Shown here one piece after another: positions 44,458 through 57,081 of a DNA stretch of 64,000 nt. The notes under the pieces were generated by a model. It had not been told where the DNA came from, searched no databases, and saw only the letters and a list, made by a program, of their open reading frames with translations. The stretch comes from Colletotrichum lupini (Eukaryota > Ascomycota > Sordariomycetes > Glomerellales > Glomerellaceae). Location of the stretch: NCBI RefSeq assembly GCF_023278565.1, contig NC_064681.1, positions 2,170,001 through 2,234,000 on the forward strand. Direction: 5' to 3'. Both the position numbers and the translations under genes were made by a program. The stretch's first letter is position 1. Each line of letters opens with the position of its first letter.

Positions 44458-47451
44458 CCCTCCTCACGCCGCCCCCAGCCAGTCAGATGTCGGTTTGAAC
44501 TGGGATATGCCTCATTGCGGCGTTACGGTATTATGAATTTAACGTGCAATGATCCGATCCAATGGTTTTTAGCGGCCCAGACCGATCGAAGGTGCGCTGC
44601 AGCATTGTGCACCTGCCGGTCTTTTTTTTTTTTTTTTTTTGCCTCCATTACATGTTTTCTTGGAATTTGTACACTTGTCTCTTTTCTTTTTCACGGTCGG
44701 AAGGAAACTGCAGCTGCTACTGGCAAAGGCAGTACCTGAGGTTTGGCAGCAGTCGGCTCAGTCGTATATATCTGTACCTGTGAAGCTGGGTTAAGGTAGT
44801 AATACTGATTGAGAAGGTATACGTACCCGTATCTGTACTTACCATCTACCTAAGGTCCTTCCTTCCATTTCCCCGGCCAGTCACTTCCCGCGTCTTTCCG
44901 CCCCTAGGAACTGGCCCATGGGCATAGGTACTCGCCTGAGATGCATCTCATGTGGCCACACTTGCCTCATTCGCCCTCTTAGCTTGGGACGGTTGTGGAC
45001 AACAATATGGAGTGTGCTGTAACTTAGATTCAGCTGCTGCAATGCCATGTCATGTCATGCACTGCGCTGCATCGCACCGCATTGCATCTTCTCTCGCACA
45101 TTCAAAGCAAAATTCCATCGCGACGCAGCAATTTTTTAAAATAAACTACGGCTCCTGAGCGACAGCGCCAGTGAGCTTGGTCAACGAAAGGCGAATTGCG
45201 GCACTTTCCGAGACATCTCAGCTGGACCTGGACCATCTCAGTCATCCACTCCATTCCCATGGTTTGCTGCTTGCAGCTGTCAAGTAATACCTACCGGATA
45301 ATCAGCCTTATTGCACGCCGCCACAGTTTAAACACACCTCACATCCGCCCTCACAAGTCACACCAAAGAATAAGCGCCCTGTGCGTCCGTCGCCAAAAAC
45401 GGCATGCTCCAAATGCATCTCTGAGCATCTTGGCTCTACATTGCACCAAAAAGACTAGCTGAGCTGAAGCTTTAGACTTTGCTTCGCCCTACACTCTCCC
45501 AGTCGACAGCGCGTTAACAAATCGATCATCCAGATGGACTGCAACGTCTCATCTGCTCCGTGTTTGCCGCACAATGGAACCCAATTCTGTCCCTGTTTCT
45601 TGCGTGGTTTGGTTCTGTCACGCCCATCACCGCCGGCCCGGCTTCTAGAACAGAAAATACCCCTCAACTTTTTTTTCCAGCATGTCAGCCTGGCCTGGTC
45701 GAAAGTTTGCAGCGCTTCTGGGCTTGTTGCGTCTTAATCCAACCGTCCTATCCGCGTCGTACCGCACCGCACCACAGTCTACTATGGCTCGGGAGAACCC
45801 GAGTCACGACGCAATCAGCTGCTCGAAGCTGCGACTTCATACCATCCATGCTGTTTGCTTCAATATCAAAAGTAGCACCCTATAGCAGGATCTGGCCCAC
45901 CGGGACGAGTCTTCAAACCCGTCATATATGACGGAGAAGACGCTTTATCCGGAAAAGATAATGCATGGTCTCATTTGCAGGATTCGCCACAAAACCGCCA
46001 TCGTCTCGCAATTTTATTTGCAGCGCTCTATGTCCTACTTTGTTCCACCGTCGAGGGTGTTAGTCGTCTGGTATAGTCCCAAGCAACAGACGCACCTCAC
46101 TTTCTCCTACCGTTCTTGGTGACCCAGGTCATCCGCTGCCGGTGCAGGGTTGCAGATTTCCCGTGGCAAGGCACGCCCCGAGACAAGGGGGCCTACGACA
46201 GGCCTGAGCCCTGAAGCCTCTCGCAAGTCTTCCTTCATTGCTTTTTGCAATACCCCACCAAGGAGGCGGTCATAGTTCTGGGTCCTTGTTGGGATCATGG
46301 GTTTTGATACGGGTACCGACTGCAGATTTGTTTCTCAATATGTCGGCCGCCTCGGAACCTCGATGCTGACCACCGGGTTCAACGACGGCCAAGAGTTTTT
46401 TCCCACTACATACCCCCAGCACAGAGCAGTCAATATTGTCATTGAGAGATGACCAAGAGAAGCGCCGTTCGTATACGGATACTCCAGCAAATCACATGTT
46501 AGCCGTCAACTATGTGGCCTTCTCGTCTGTGGATCAACACTCCATAACAGGGACGGGATGCATCTACCCATAGAAAAGGGGAATACGCCCAGATAGGACC
46601 CCTCACAGAAGCACAAGCATCATGCTCAATAGTTCCCACAGTCCTGCAGCTACGGCCCCAGGCTCCCTATTCAAATCCTGACAGTGGCCTAATCTAGCGT
46701 GGCCTGGTCGATAGAGACTCCTTGCAAAGTTACGACACGGATTTGACAACTAACCCACCCCGAAATGGAGGGACTGCTTGGACAAGCAAACATGGCATAC
46801 GGTTCTCAATTGGGAACGAAATCGTTGCCCAACGGCACTCGCGAGTTGCAGAAATCGAGGATGAAAAGTTTGCAAACGTTACAACAGCCGTTGAACCATC
46901 TGTGGCGCGCGGAATCTTGATCGCTGCAGATAGTCAACGGTAACGGCCGTTGGCTTATTTTGCTCAATAGTGTCACCAAAACGTCTTGCCCTTTCGAGGT
47001 TGACGCCATCGGATGAACTGCCTGCGAAAGGCTGGTAGTACCAGAAGACAGTCATGTTTGGCAGCGCGACATGGCGGATACGGTTTGCAAATCACAAGTA
47101 ATAAGATGGCTTGATATAGCCTTTAGCTTTACACGCAGTGATCAAACGAGCACGACGCCGAACGAAAGTGATAATGGCTCCCTTGCTCATATCCTAGCAA
47201 CCCCCGGAGGCGGGAAGCTGCTCGGTATTACAACAAATCAAGAGAAACCTGACTTCGACTCCCGCGGACCCGGAGAAGAATCCCAAATGTTAGGTATGAC
47301 CTTTGCGTTAAGGGCGACAAGCGGTAGAAAATGCTCAATTGCTGCCAGCATCGAAGCACGCTATAGCTCTTCCGGTATTCTGCCAAATCTGGGCACAACC
47401 ATCCATAGACTGGCAGAGTCAATCAGTCTTCACAAAAGAACGCAACATGAT

Positions 47452-47483
47452 TGTACCTCTCTCTCTCGAGAGAGAGAGGTACA
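47452..47483. repeat. 32-bp perfect palindrome of TGTACC(TC)5 and its complement
   Basis: Each 16-base arm is TGTACC followed by alternating TC up to the centre at 47467/47468, and the other arm is its exact complement, with no spacer. It can form a cruciform and contains GAGA repeats. It lies in the gene-poor region and belongs to no recognised mobile element. Confidence 0.85.
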
Positions 47484-50400
47484 TGCCTGAACAAAGAACG
47501 CGAACCCGCATTTGGTTAACATATATGCAGCCACTCGCCATACCACGAACGTCTTTCGTCCAAAAGTCTAGCGCGAAAACAAAAAGGCCAACGATGCTTG
47601 GCGTCTTACCAAAATTTGCCTAGCCAGGGCCTAGAAGGATCGCAAAGACGGGGGGCATGGGGGCCTCGTCCTCAGATGAACCCAAGGCTTCACATCGTTC
47701 TGTACTTCGTCCGCTTTCCCATCCTTTCACAGTGGGGCAGAAGCGGCCAGCATTGGCTTTGAAGCAATCGCAAGTGCCGTCAAGTGAGATCAGCAAAGAG
47801 GCCCTGCCGTTGTGGCTGGTCAAATCGACTGTAGGTATGTTCACCAAACCCATGTTGGCATATGCTCCGATAGCTAACTTATCTAAAAGATCAAGCGGAT
47901 GGCTGACACAATGAGGAAGGCGTTTTCAGGTTGAATCAACCAGACTAGCCAACAACATGGCTCTACTACAGCCCCATGTTGACATCAACATACACGACTA
48001 CCTATGAACAGGGAACAAAAGTCATCAAAGGCATCAAGGACGGCATATCAACAGAGGACCATCACTGCGTAATTACCCGGGAGATGGGAAAGGGGAGGGG
48101 GAAAACCCGCATCTTAAGAGAGGCATCCAAACACAGGGCCCAGGCATACGTCAGTCTTGGAGAGAAGGTCCTGGCCTCGACTCCCTAGGAGCCACAGCCA
48201 ACCCACTGTGATGACCATCGCCGTCATTCCTCGCCTTTTGCAATCACGGTTCATTGGTCATCATCATACCCAGTTGCTATGGGGTCAGCCATGTCTTACT
48301 ACGGGCGCAAAGGCCTCTAGTAATTTCTAATTCTTGTTCCATGTTCAGGAGACTTTGGTGATGGTCGCTTTAAGATGCTCCGTATCTACTCCTACTCAAC
48401 CAGCTGTGTACCTTTCTACAAGATGGAGATGCTGACCTGAAGGAATATGCGGTCTGTAGCTTGTACACCCCAGCTCGTGCTGCTTGGTGAAAACCTGGTG
48501 AGGTTGTCCATCATCTGCGACCATACTCATCGTGCGCTTTGATATCAAGTTCTTACCCCGGATGGCGCTGAGTGGACCGACCGCTCCGGGATGTCGTCTT
48601 CGCTCAGCCATGCGATCTAAGCCGGGTTGTGGGATGCCTTCTCTTTCCCGTCCCCAGTCAGGGTCTATGTGTTCAGACCTCAAAGCCACAGTCACAGTAT
48701 CAGAGTAGCATCCTGATCTTCTCTTCGAAATCCGCGGCAAAGTACCATCCGGTGTAGGGTATATCGATACATGCGCCTTTCTTTGTCAATCTCCGACGCG
48801 ATTGACGAATTACTTTCGGCATTGAGCATCGCAATGGCCTCTTCCATACGGTACCTCACACTTTAGATGGACGTGCGGCTCTTCTTCGTCCGGGCCGAAT
48901 TCCTCAAAGGCTACTACCTACCTATAACGCGCGTCCCAGACGGGTCAGAGGCGCAGGAACGATGCAAATGATCTGCCGATATCTCAAAGCTTCCCTGGTC
49001 GCATAGTATCGGTGCAACCATTACCATTCTTCCTATTGGAAAGGCATTCGTGATCGATCTATTACACAGCCATACACATGGTGACATTGGCTTCGTCTTG
49101 TTACTCCTCCGCCTCTGGTACTGGAGCTTAACATGGCGAGTAACAGTAGGACTTCCAGAGTTTTTTCAAGGGATAGTTCACATGTACTCGCATTTATCAC
49201 AGCAGACCAGCGCGCATCTACCAGTCGGCAGATTGAAGAGCTGGACCAACAGTGATCAGACCATACCAGACCGTATTTGTAGATCCCATGGAACTGGATC
49301 CATGCAGCCTCAAAGTTCTTTCGCGCAGTCTCAGGGACAGCCCGCCTTCGAATTTTCCGATCCGACGAGGGGATACTACTCTGGATTTGAACATCCAATC
49401 GCAATGGGCATCAACGACATCACCTTACCTTCCTCTCCTGTTGCAATGCTACCAGTTTGGGATTTCCTCTCGGGGATTATGCAGGAGACGCCCAATGGAT
49501 GCTACGCCAGGAACGGACTATGTTCGCCAGCCCATTGTGACATTGCGATCAGACCGAGTGGCATTCACTCACACTCAACAGCAGCCCAACCTCATCTGTT
49601 GCCATCAGATTACAACGGGCGCAAAGCCACTCGCGGTCGGAGGCGTTCTTCCTTGGTGATATACGAACTTAGCGTTACAGTCACTCCTGCTACGTCGGTA
49701 ACGCGACGACCGAGTTAGAAGCGGCGGCTAAAGCTGTCGGTACCTTGCGAATGCTATGATGCTCAGAGGTTGTCGGAAGAACCTCGTCGGGTCCTTAACA
49801 ATTCGCCCTGAAGGAAGGGTTTACACCTCCAGATCGACTTGTTGAGGTACATAGGTAATGGTTCTTCTAGACCTGGAGGCTGGCGGACGATCTCATGCGC
49901 CCTTCCCCGTTCGACATCAAATCCCAATGCTGAAGCGTCCGGGAGTCATGAAATTAATTCGTCGCACAAGACAGAAGCCAACTGAAGGAAAATAAAAATT
50001 CAAAAGGCGCCGAGACTAATTGCCGCTAGAGATGTGTCACAGCACCTCTAAAGTTATTACGCATACGGACGTAAGAATCGACAAGGAGGCGTGGCAGGGT
50101 GATGGGGATGTTGGCGTCATCCATCTGCTGTGGCTGATAGGGGTGTAGGGGTCGCCAGTACGTGGCATCTGCAGTCCCCCGTGCTGATGGCATCATCCCG
50201 CTTTTCGCAACGAAGATCGCAACAATTCCCCTGCTTTTGTTTCGAATTGACGATTATACGTCTCGAGGTGGCCGTGGGTGCTCCTAGGGAGCTACATACA
50301 GACACCAGTAACGGAACTGCAGATACCGTTGCCCACCGCCCATACGTGCGGCGGTTCTGAAATCAGGCGCGGGGGACTCGGGACCGAGTTTCCTTGGACC

Positions 50401-50914
50401 AAGTTTCGTTTCAAGCACAGACCAGCTTCCCTTGGGGGAGGGTTGAATGACTAAGCAGGGGAAACTGTCTCTTGGAAGAAGCTGGTCACTTGATTCTGCA
50501 CGTGAGGCCAGCATCAAGCACGCGCCCGGGCCGTAGGGGTCTTGGACCCTGCCAAAAGGGATGAATGGAAGGTTTCAGCCGCGCTGTCAATAGGAAGCGT
50601 GGTTCTAAAAGGGTGAGATGTCGTGAAGCTCATATCGTACCATGAACTGGAAGCCCTCGATTACATCGTCGACGAAGTAAAACATTACGTGTGTGAAATT
50701 GGTGGTGGAGCTTCCAACCACACGTCCGATTCTCATCACAACCCACCCGTATCCGTCTTACAAGCAAGGGAGTAAGTGAGTGAGTGAGTGATCGATCGCA
50801 GGGAGAACCAGATACTGTTGTACACAGAGAGCACACAACAAACAAAACATTGAGAATACAAGCAACAACAGGATCAACGGCAATAACAGAGAGAGAGAAA
50901 GAAGCATAATCATA

Positions 50915-52763
50915 ATGGACCCAAATATCTCGGCATCCGCTCTGGGTGAGCCACACCACCTGGGCATCGGCTTCTACCTCCTCCCCTTCGCCACGTTCCT
51001 CTGCTTCCTCGTCCCGGTCCTCTACATCTTCCCCCCCATCCCGGCCACCACCAGCGACGCCCTACGCTCAACCCACACCAAGATTGGCGTCTCGCCGCCA
51101 AAGAGCAACCTCCGGGACCAGTACTCCGTCAAGGCCGACGCCGGCAGCACTTCCAATGCCGGCACCGGCACCGGGCCCGTCGCCCGGGTCAAGGCGCTCT
51201 GCGTCTACCCCATCAAATCATGCCGCGGCATCGAAGTGACCCGGAGCAAGCTCCTCCCGACGGGCCTGGAATTCGACAGGCTGTACACTTTCGCGCAGCT
51301 CAAGTCCCGCTTCCCGGCCGCCGTGGACGACTCGGCCGAGGCGAAGGACGAACACACCTGGGAATTCGTCACGCAGCGCCAGTTCCCGCTCCTCGCGACC
51401 GTCAAGGTAGACGTCTACGTGCCCGACGCGACCAAGTCCACAGTCTTCATGGAAAAGTCCTCCGACGCGTGGATCGTGATGCGGTTCCCCTGGCGGGAAC
51501 CGGGGTTCCGGGGCACCATGTCGTGGGTGGCGTCCAAGATCCGGGACGGGTGGAGGGGCCGGCCGGAGATGGAGGTGCTGTTGCCGGTCGAGTTCCCGAC
51601 GGACGCGGAGATTGCGGAGCGCGGTTACACGCGCGAGGACGTCAAGGTGTGGAAGGAGGTCGTGCCGGCTCTGAACATGGAGAAGGAGTTGCCGGGGGAG
51701 CTGTGTCGGTATTTGGGGGTGAGCAACAAGCTGGCGCTGTTCCGGGTTGATCCGGGGCAGTTGAGGGAGGTGTATCGGTGTGCGCCGCGGAAGGAGGAGG
51801 CTGGGTATCAACCTATTGTTGGATTCCAGGATGCTGTGAGTTTTTGTTCCTCCTTTGGTTCTCGGTTTTGCGACCCCTTACCCCTTTTTCGGGTTTCTCT
51901 TCGTTGAGAGGGATCAGAATTGGATGTGTGGGAAGTGAGAGAAGGAGACTTGAGGCTAACGAATCATTTGAAAAAAGTATCCCCTGCATATCATGAACAT
52001 CAGCAGTCTCCAGGACTTTGACGCCAAGGTGCCCAAGGACGACGAACTCAAGCATCTCGATGTCAGGAGGTTCCGGTCCAACATCATTGGTAAGTTCGAT
52101 TTAATATAGCATGAGATGATCTCCTTCCCTCGAGACTCTCTAGAGGCTCGATAGCGGGCAAACTTTTAAGGCTCAAGAGCTTTACTGACGAAATCCTGTG
52201 ACAACATAGTCTCTGATGCGCCAGCCTACGATGAGGAATCATGGAAATGGGTCAACTTCACCCAGGGCACCTCAAAGGTCACCGTCCCGGCCAAATTCCA
52301 AGTCTCGTGCCGTACCGTCCGGTAATCTCCCTTCCTCCTTTCCACACTCACTTACTCACTTACTCACTTACTCACTTACTCACTCACTCACTCACTCACT
52401 CACTCACTCACTCACTCACTCACTCACTCACTCACTCACTCACTCACTCACTCACTCACTCACTCACTCACTCACTCACTCACTCACTCACTCAAAAAAA
52501 CACCTTGACTAACACCCCCTCAAAGCTGCAAAATGCCAAACGTCGACCCAGTAACCGGCGCCCGCCACGGCGCCGAACCGGACCGGTCCCTCCGCAAGCT
52601 CCGCGATGTCGACGAGGGCGCCCCGCGCATGGGGTGCCTCGGCATGCAAATGTGCCCGCTCTTCGAGGGCACCGATCGCGTCGAGTACATGCAGGCCTGG
52701 CTCGAGGTCGGCATGGACGTATCCGTGCTTGAGCGCGGCGACCACGTGTACATCAAGCAGTGA
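50915..52763 (+). CDS. Membrane-anchored MOSC-domain protein (mARC-like)
   Basis: Exons are 50915-51835, 51978-52089, 52210-52321 and 52526-52763, giving 460 residues. A transmembrane helix at about residues 19-40 (FYLLPFATFLCFLVPVLYIF) anchors the N-terminus. The MOSC N-terminal barrel starts at about residue 90 (VARVKALCVYPIKSCRGIEV, GLEFDRLYTF, FVTQRQFPLLATV). The MOSC domain follows, with YPLHIMNISSLQDF, VRRFRSNIIVS and RCKMPNVDPVTG, where the Cys after the split Arg codon matches the molybdenum-cofactor-binding Cys of mARC proteins. The end is CLGMQMCPLFEG and a short barrel segment. mARC enzymes reduce N-hydroxylated compounds at mitochondrial or peroxisomal membranes; substrate and compartment here are inferred. 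The third intron is filled by a tetranucleotide repeat. Confidence 0.9.
52345..52494. repeat. 150-bp (CACT)n tetranucleotide repeat inside an intron
   Basis: The first units alternate CACT and TACT; the remaining roughly 28 are pure CACT. The tract makes up most of the 204-nt third intron of the MOSC gene (52322-52525), between the GTAATC donor and the GACTAAC branch site near 52507. Confidence 0.95.
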
Positions 52764-53309
52764 AAATCCAGGCCACTTATCTTGATCTTAATCCTGAAGG
52801 AGAAGAAAGAGTATCTGGGTAGTGGCTGATGAGGCGATTTGGTGCTGCTGAGGAGAGAAGAGTGGTTGGATTTTCGTCTTGCTTGATTACGGTGTGTGAA
52901 ATGGCATAATAGACATAGACTTCAATCACACGCAGAAGGAGAGAACGTTGTAGGTTAAGAACAGGAAAAAACAAATTTGATTCCCTAATATTCGCACTCG
53001 CAACCTCCATTAGATATCATGCCAATTACTCCCATATTTCCGGCTTGTTTTGCGTGAGAGAGACAAACCCGTCCGAACCCAGTGCAGAAAAACGACAGAA
53101 AGCGTGCTCCGCTGTGGTATCCAACGAAAAGAAATTTCAGCCCGACCCAGAAACCCCGTCGAGTACTCTTGCGCCTCTACTTCAGACCGGGAGAGAGGCC
53201 CCAATAGCAAACGGAAAAGAGGAAGAAAATCCCATCATCGTCATCATCATCATGTCGCGATCCGAAAACCATTTTAGAAACATTCACGAGCAAACGCGAA
53301 CAAACACGT
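52764..53309. other. Intergenic region between convergent MOSC gene and SMC2
   Basis: Only 3' flanks are expected. The frames at 53045-53362 (+) overlap the SMC2 end and have no family features. Confidence 0.5.
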
Positions 53310-56300
53310 TTACTTCATGTCAGCAGGCGTCAATGCTTGAACCATACTGGTTCCTTCGCTGAAGCGAGTTCGGAAGATGCGGTTCGCGTTCTGGAACATG
53401 CCGTCCTTGAGAGAGACGACGATGAACTGCGAGCCCTTGAAACGCGTCTTGATCAGGCGACCAATATTTTGCGTGTGGGACAGATCCAGCGCGGCGTCAA
53501 CCTCGTCAAGAATGTACATGGGCGCAGGCTTGAACTGCAGCAGGGCCATGATGAGTGAAAGGGCGATGAGAGATCTGAATTGCAAGCGTTAGTTTGAATT
53601 CATTGAAACTTGGTGGAAAAGATTGAGTGTATGCTTACCTCTGACCACCAGACAGCTCAGTCAAGCTCTGCTTCCACACCTTGCCAAGGGATACCTTGAC
53701 TTCGAGACCATCGCTAATGGTCTTGCCTTCAGGGGGGTCCAACTTGGCGAAACTGCCGGGCAAGAGCTCGTTGAAAATCTGACCAAAGTCGCCGTTGACC
53801 TTCTCCCATGTCTCTTGCAGGGCCTTCTTTTTGTAGTCGTCCAGGCTGATGATGGTCTCCTCGATCTTGCGCTTGTCGCGGATGACAGTCTTCATCATGT
53901 GCTTGAGTGACACCTCCTTCTTCTCGACACTCTCAATCATGTTCATGACCTTGGGGTTGATCTTCTTCTTCATGCCCTGGAAGCGGTCCGTGAGGTTACG
54001 GAGCGTCGACTTGCACTCGCCAATGTTCTGACCCTTGAAGTCATACGGCGTTCCTGAACGGCCAAAGTTCTCCTTCTCGTCGGCAATCCAGTCGTGCTCC
54101 TTCTCCATGTGCGCAACAGTTTGCACGGCCGATTGCTGCTCCTTGTGGAACCTTTCGACCTGATGGCCAAGCTTCTGCATCTCGAGACTCTCCTCGGCGA
54201 TGCGGGCGTTCTTGGATCGGGTAGCATCTTCAAGGGCGTGGAGTTCGTCATCGAATCCATGGAGCTTGGCCCGCTCATCGTCAAGCTCGGCCTGGACACC
54301 GTCAAGAGTCTCTTGCAGGGTGCTTTGCTGCTTGACAAGATCCTCGACGTCCTGCTGCTGGGCCTTGATGGCTACTTCAACCTCTTGCTGCTGTTCGCGG
54401 GCCGCGGACAAATCGCCAGAGACCTGTTCTGAGTCGAGCTGAGCGCCCTGTACTTCCTTCTGTAGAACCTTGACGGAAGCAGTGTTCTTGGTTAGGTCGG
54501 CCCTCAGCTTGTCCAATGACTTCTGGAGCTCAACAAGCTTGGCATCCTTGTTGTTGTCGAAGTCCTTCATGTCCTTCTCAATCCGCTTGACGTCAGCAGT
54601 GGCTTCGGAATGCCTCTTTTTGGCCTCCGCAGTGTCGCTCTTGAGCTGGGCAATGGTTTCCTTCATGTTCTGCACCTCTTGGATGATTGAAGAAGAAGAG
54701 TTGCTGCTAATCTGCTCTTCACCAAGCTTGATCTCGTGGCTCTTCAGGTCAAGTTCCTGCTTGATCTTGCGAGCGTGGTCAAGTTTTGACTTCTCACTCG
54801 CAATAGTGAGCTGAAGCTGGTGCAACGAAGACTCGGTCTCCTTGAGTTGGCGTGTGATCTCGTTAAGCTTTTGCAGCGTGACGAGCACACCACTGGAGTT
54901 GGGGGAGCTACCACCCGAGAGTGTGCCTGAAGGGTCATAAGAATCACCCTCAAGGGTGATGGACCTCATTCTAACGTTGGGGTCGAAGGTGACCCTCTTG
55001 GCCGTCTCTGCATCTGCGCAGATGAGAGTGTTGCCGAATACATACTCCATAGCGGCGGAGACCTCATTGTCGTAGCCGACGAGTGACAGGGCTAGGTCAA
55101 CCTTGCCTGGTGCAATTCTTTGGGCAGCCCCGATGGCCTGAGCCGAGGCTTTGAAGGCCGCAATCTTGTTCAAAGGAATGATGGTGACACGCTTGCGAAG
55201 CTTTCCTCCTTGAAGCAGTTGAGTGCCAGTGACTTCGGAGTCAACCACGACGTTGTAAAGGCGACCGCCAGCGCAAATCTCGAGCGCAGTACCGGCTTGC
55301 GTGTTTTGCTTGTCGAGTGTAAACAGCTGGGCAACCAAGCCCTTGACCTTTGATCTATCGAAGTTGGGTGTCGGGTCGGCATAGTTGAAGTCAATGTTGG
55401 CGACCTTGCGCTTCAGGCCGTCGGCCTCCTGTCGAAGACCTCGGATCTGCTGCTGCAGGGACGACTGCTTCTGGTACAATTGCTCTTCCTGGCCGGGCTC
55501 AAAGCCTAGTCGTCCGAGCTCTTTCTCGAGCTTCTGCGCCTGTGACCTTAGGCCTTCGAGATCCCTGAGAAGGTCGGCATTCTGCTCTTTCGCCTTCTTG
55601 GCTCGCGGCTCCTCCTCCTTGATACGCTTTTCGAGATGAGCAATTTTCATCTTTGCTTGCTCCTGTTCGGTAACCGATGCTGTCGCGCGGTTCCTTGCGT
55701 CTTGCAGCTGGCCTTGGTAACCGCTTTCTTGACCATCCTTGGATGCAACACCAGTCTGCAAGGTTTGCAAGAGTTCCTCCTTGGATTCGGCTTCTTGGCT
55801 TTGCTTCTCCAGGTCGTCCTTGGCTGCGTCGAATCGGGCTTTGATCTCCTCAAAGGCCTGAGTCTTTTCTTGCAGTGTCGCCTCCAGCTCCGCGACGTTC
55901 TTCTCGACAGCCGTCTTCTTCTCTTTCTCTTCCGCCATGCTGGACTTCTTCAAGTCCATGACCGTGGCAAGTCTGACCAGCTCGTTTGAGTGCTTCTTGA
56001 CGGCATCCTCCAAGGCTTGCGCCTTTTCTCCTTTCTTCAACTCCTTGTCGCGCTGAGCTCGGACTCGTTTGACATCCTCTTCAAGGTGGGAGATTTCGCT
56101 CTTCAGTCGTGCCGCAGACTCCTCGAGGTCTTTTTGTCTTTGTTTCTTGCCCTCCAGGTCTGCTGCGGATTGCTCAAGCTTTTCTTGGCACCTTACGTAG
56201 TCGTGCGCCACGACCACCCGTGTAAGACGCTCGAGATCGTTCTGGGTTTGTTGGAAGTCCAGGAAGGCTCGCTTCTCCGTCCTGAGCTTCTCGAGCTTCG

Positions 56301-57081
56301 GCTCGATCTCGTCTCGTAGCAGCTCGGTGATTTCTTGCAGTTTCATCTCTTTCTTTGCCATGGTCTTAAGCGCCTTGTCCCTCCTGTCCTCAAACATTCT
56401 GGTTCCCGCAGCTTCTTCAATCATGGCCAGAATTTCGACCGGCTTCATGTTGAGAACCTTTGTGATTCGGCCCTGCATAATGAGGAAATTTGGGTTGTTG
56501 ATGTTTAGCTGGACAGACTGGAAAAGGTTTTGTACAGTCTGTTGTTGGGCTCGGTGTCCATTGATGAGGTATTTGGATGTGCCGCCAAGGACGATTTGTC
56601 GAGTTACACTGATGGTTGAGTACTCTTCGAAGCCGATCGGCGACTTCTTCTTGTCTCTGTTGTCGAAAACAATCGTAACACTCGCTTTCGTCACACCGGC
56701 TTGACCGCGCTTGTAGATAAGATCCTGTTGCGAATAGCATCAGCTTCACCTGCCACCAGCAGAATGTACCGCAATGGATGGCTACGCACCTGGAGATTTT
56801 GCGCTCGGACTGTTGTCATGTTGGTAATTCCCAAAACGAAGCAGATGGCGTCCAAGATGTTGGACTTTCCGGAACCGTTGAGACCAGTGATCGAGTTGAA
56901 ACTTTCGTCCCTGTGTTGTGTGAGCTTTCGTCCCCTCACAACCAAGGCAAGGGGTTTGTTTACCATCCCGAAATCACCGTTCGCACGGCATACGACTTGA
57001 AGCCCTGAATACTGTTAGCATCGAAAAGACAAAAGACGGAATGTGATCGCATACGTCTATAATGACCTCTATGACCCTCAT
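53310..57081 (-). CDS. SMC2: Condensin subunit SMC2
   Basis: Exons in order: 57081-57055 (27 nt), 57004-56964 (41 nt), 56910-56790, 56724-53639 and 53574-53310, giving 1179 residues, the usual SMC2 length. It starts [23 protein letters not shown]. Walker A is GLNGSGKS at residues 32-39; [21 protein letters not shown] and [21 protein letters not shown] are SMC2 hallmarks. Two long coiled coils flank a hinge (about residues 500-680, with [20 protein letters not shown]). The signature LSGGQR (split by the last intron) and Walker [12 protein letters not shown] close the ATPase head. SMC2 pairs with SMC4 in condensin to compact mitotic chromosomes. It is divergent from the INCENP gene, 525 bp apart. 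Confidence 0.97.

Larger units (their letters stand above)
38333..50914. other. 12.6-kb region without a defensible gene
   Basis: Reading both strands I found only scattered open frames with no recognisable family, no spliced continuity and no C-ending codon bias. From about 38.4 to 42.3 kb the minus strand has C/T-rich, leader-like stretches, which fits a long spliced 5' leader or regulatory region of the PRO1-like gene; about 43.9-45.6 kb is C/T-rich on the plus strand. Simple repeats are present at 43309-43320 (C12), 44421-44457 (AC then CT) and 44622-44640 (T19). The sequence does not look strongly AT-rich, so heavy RIP is not obvious. Non-coding RNAs or decayed genes cannot be excluded. 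Confidence 0.5.

Noticed and set aside
45534..45931. Small secreted-protein-like frame in the gene-poor region
   Set aside because: A hydrophobic start is visible in one frame, but it begins at GTG, two frames compete, and no splice pattern or Cys pairing supports an effector.
38333..50914. A transposon or RIP-mutated repeat filling the gap
   Set aside because: No transposase or reverse-transcriptase motifs, no long terminal repeats, and no obvious AT enrichment were seen by eye; a repeat-library search would settle it.
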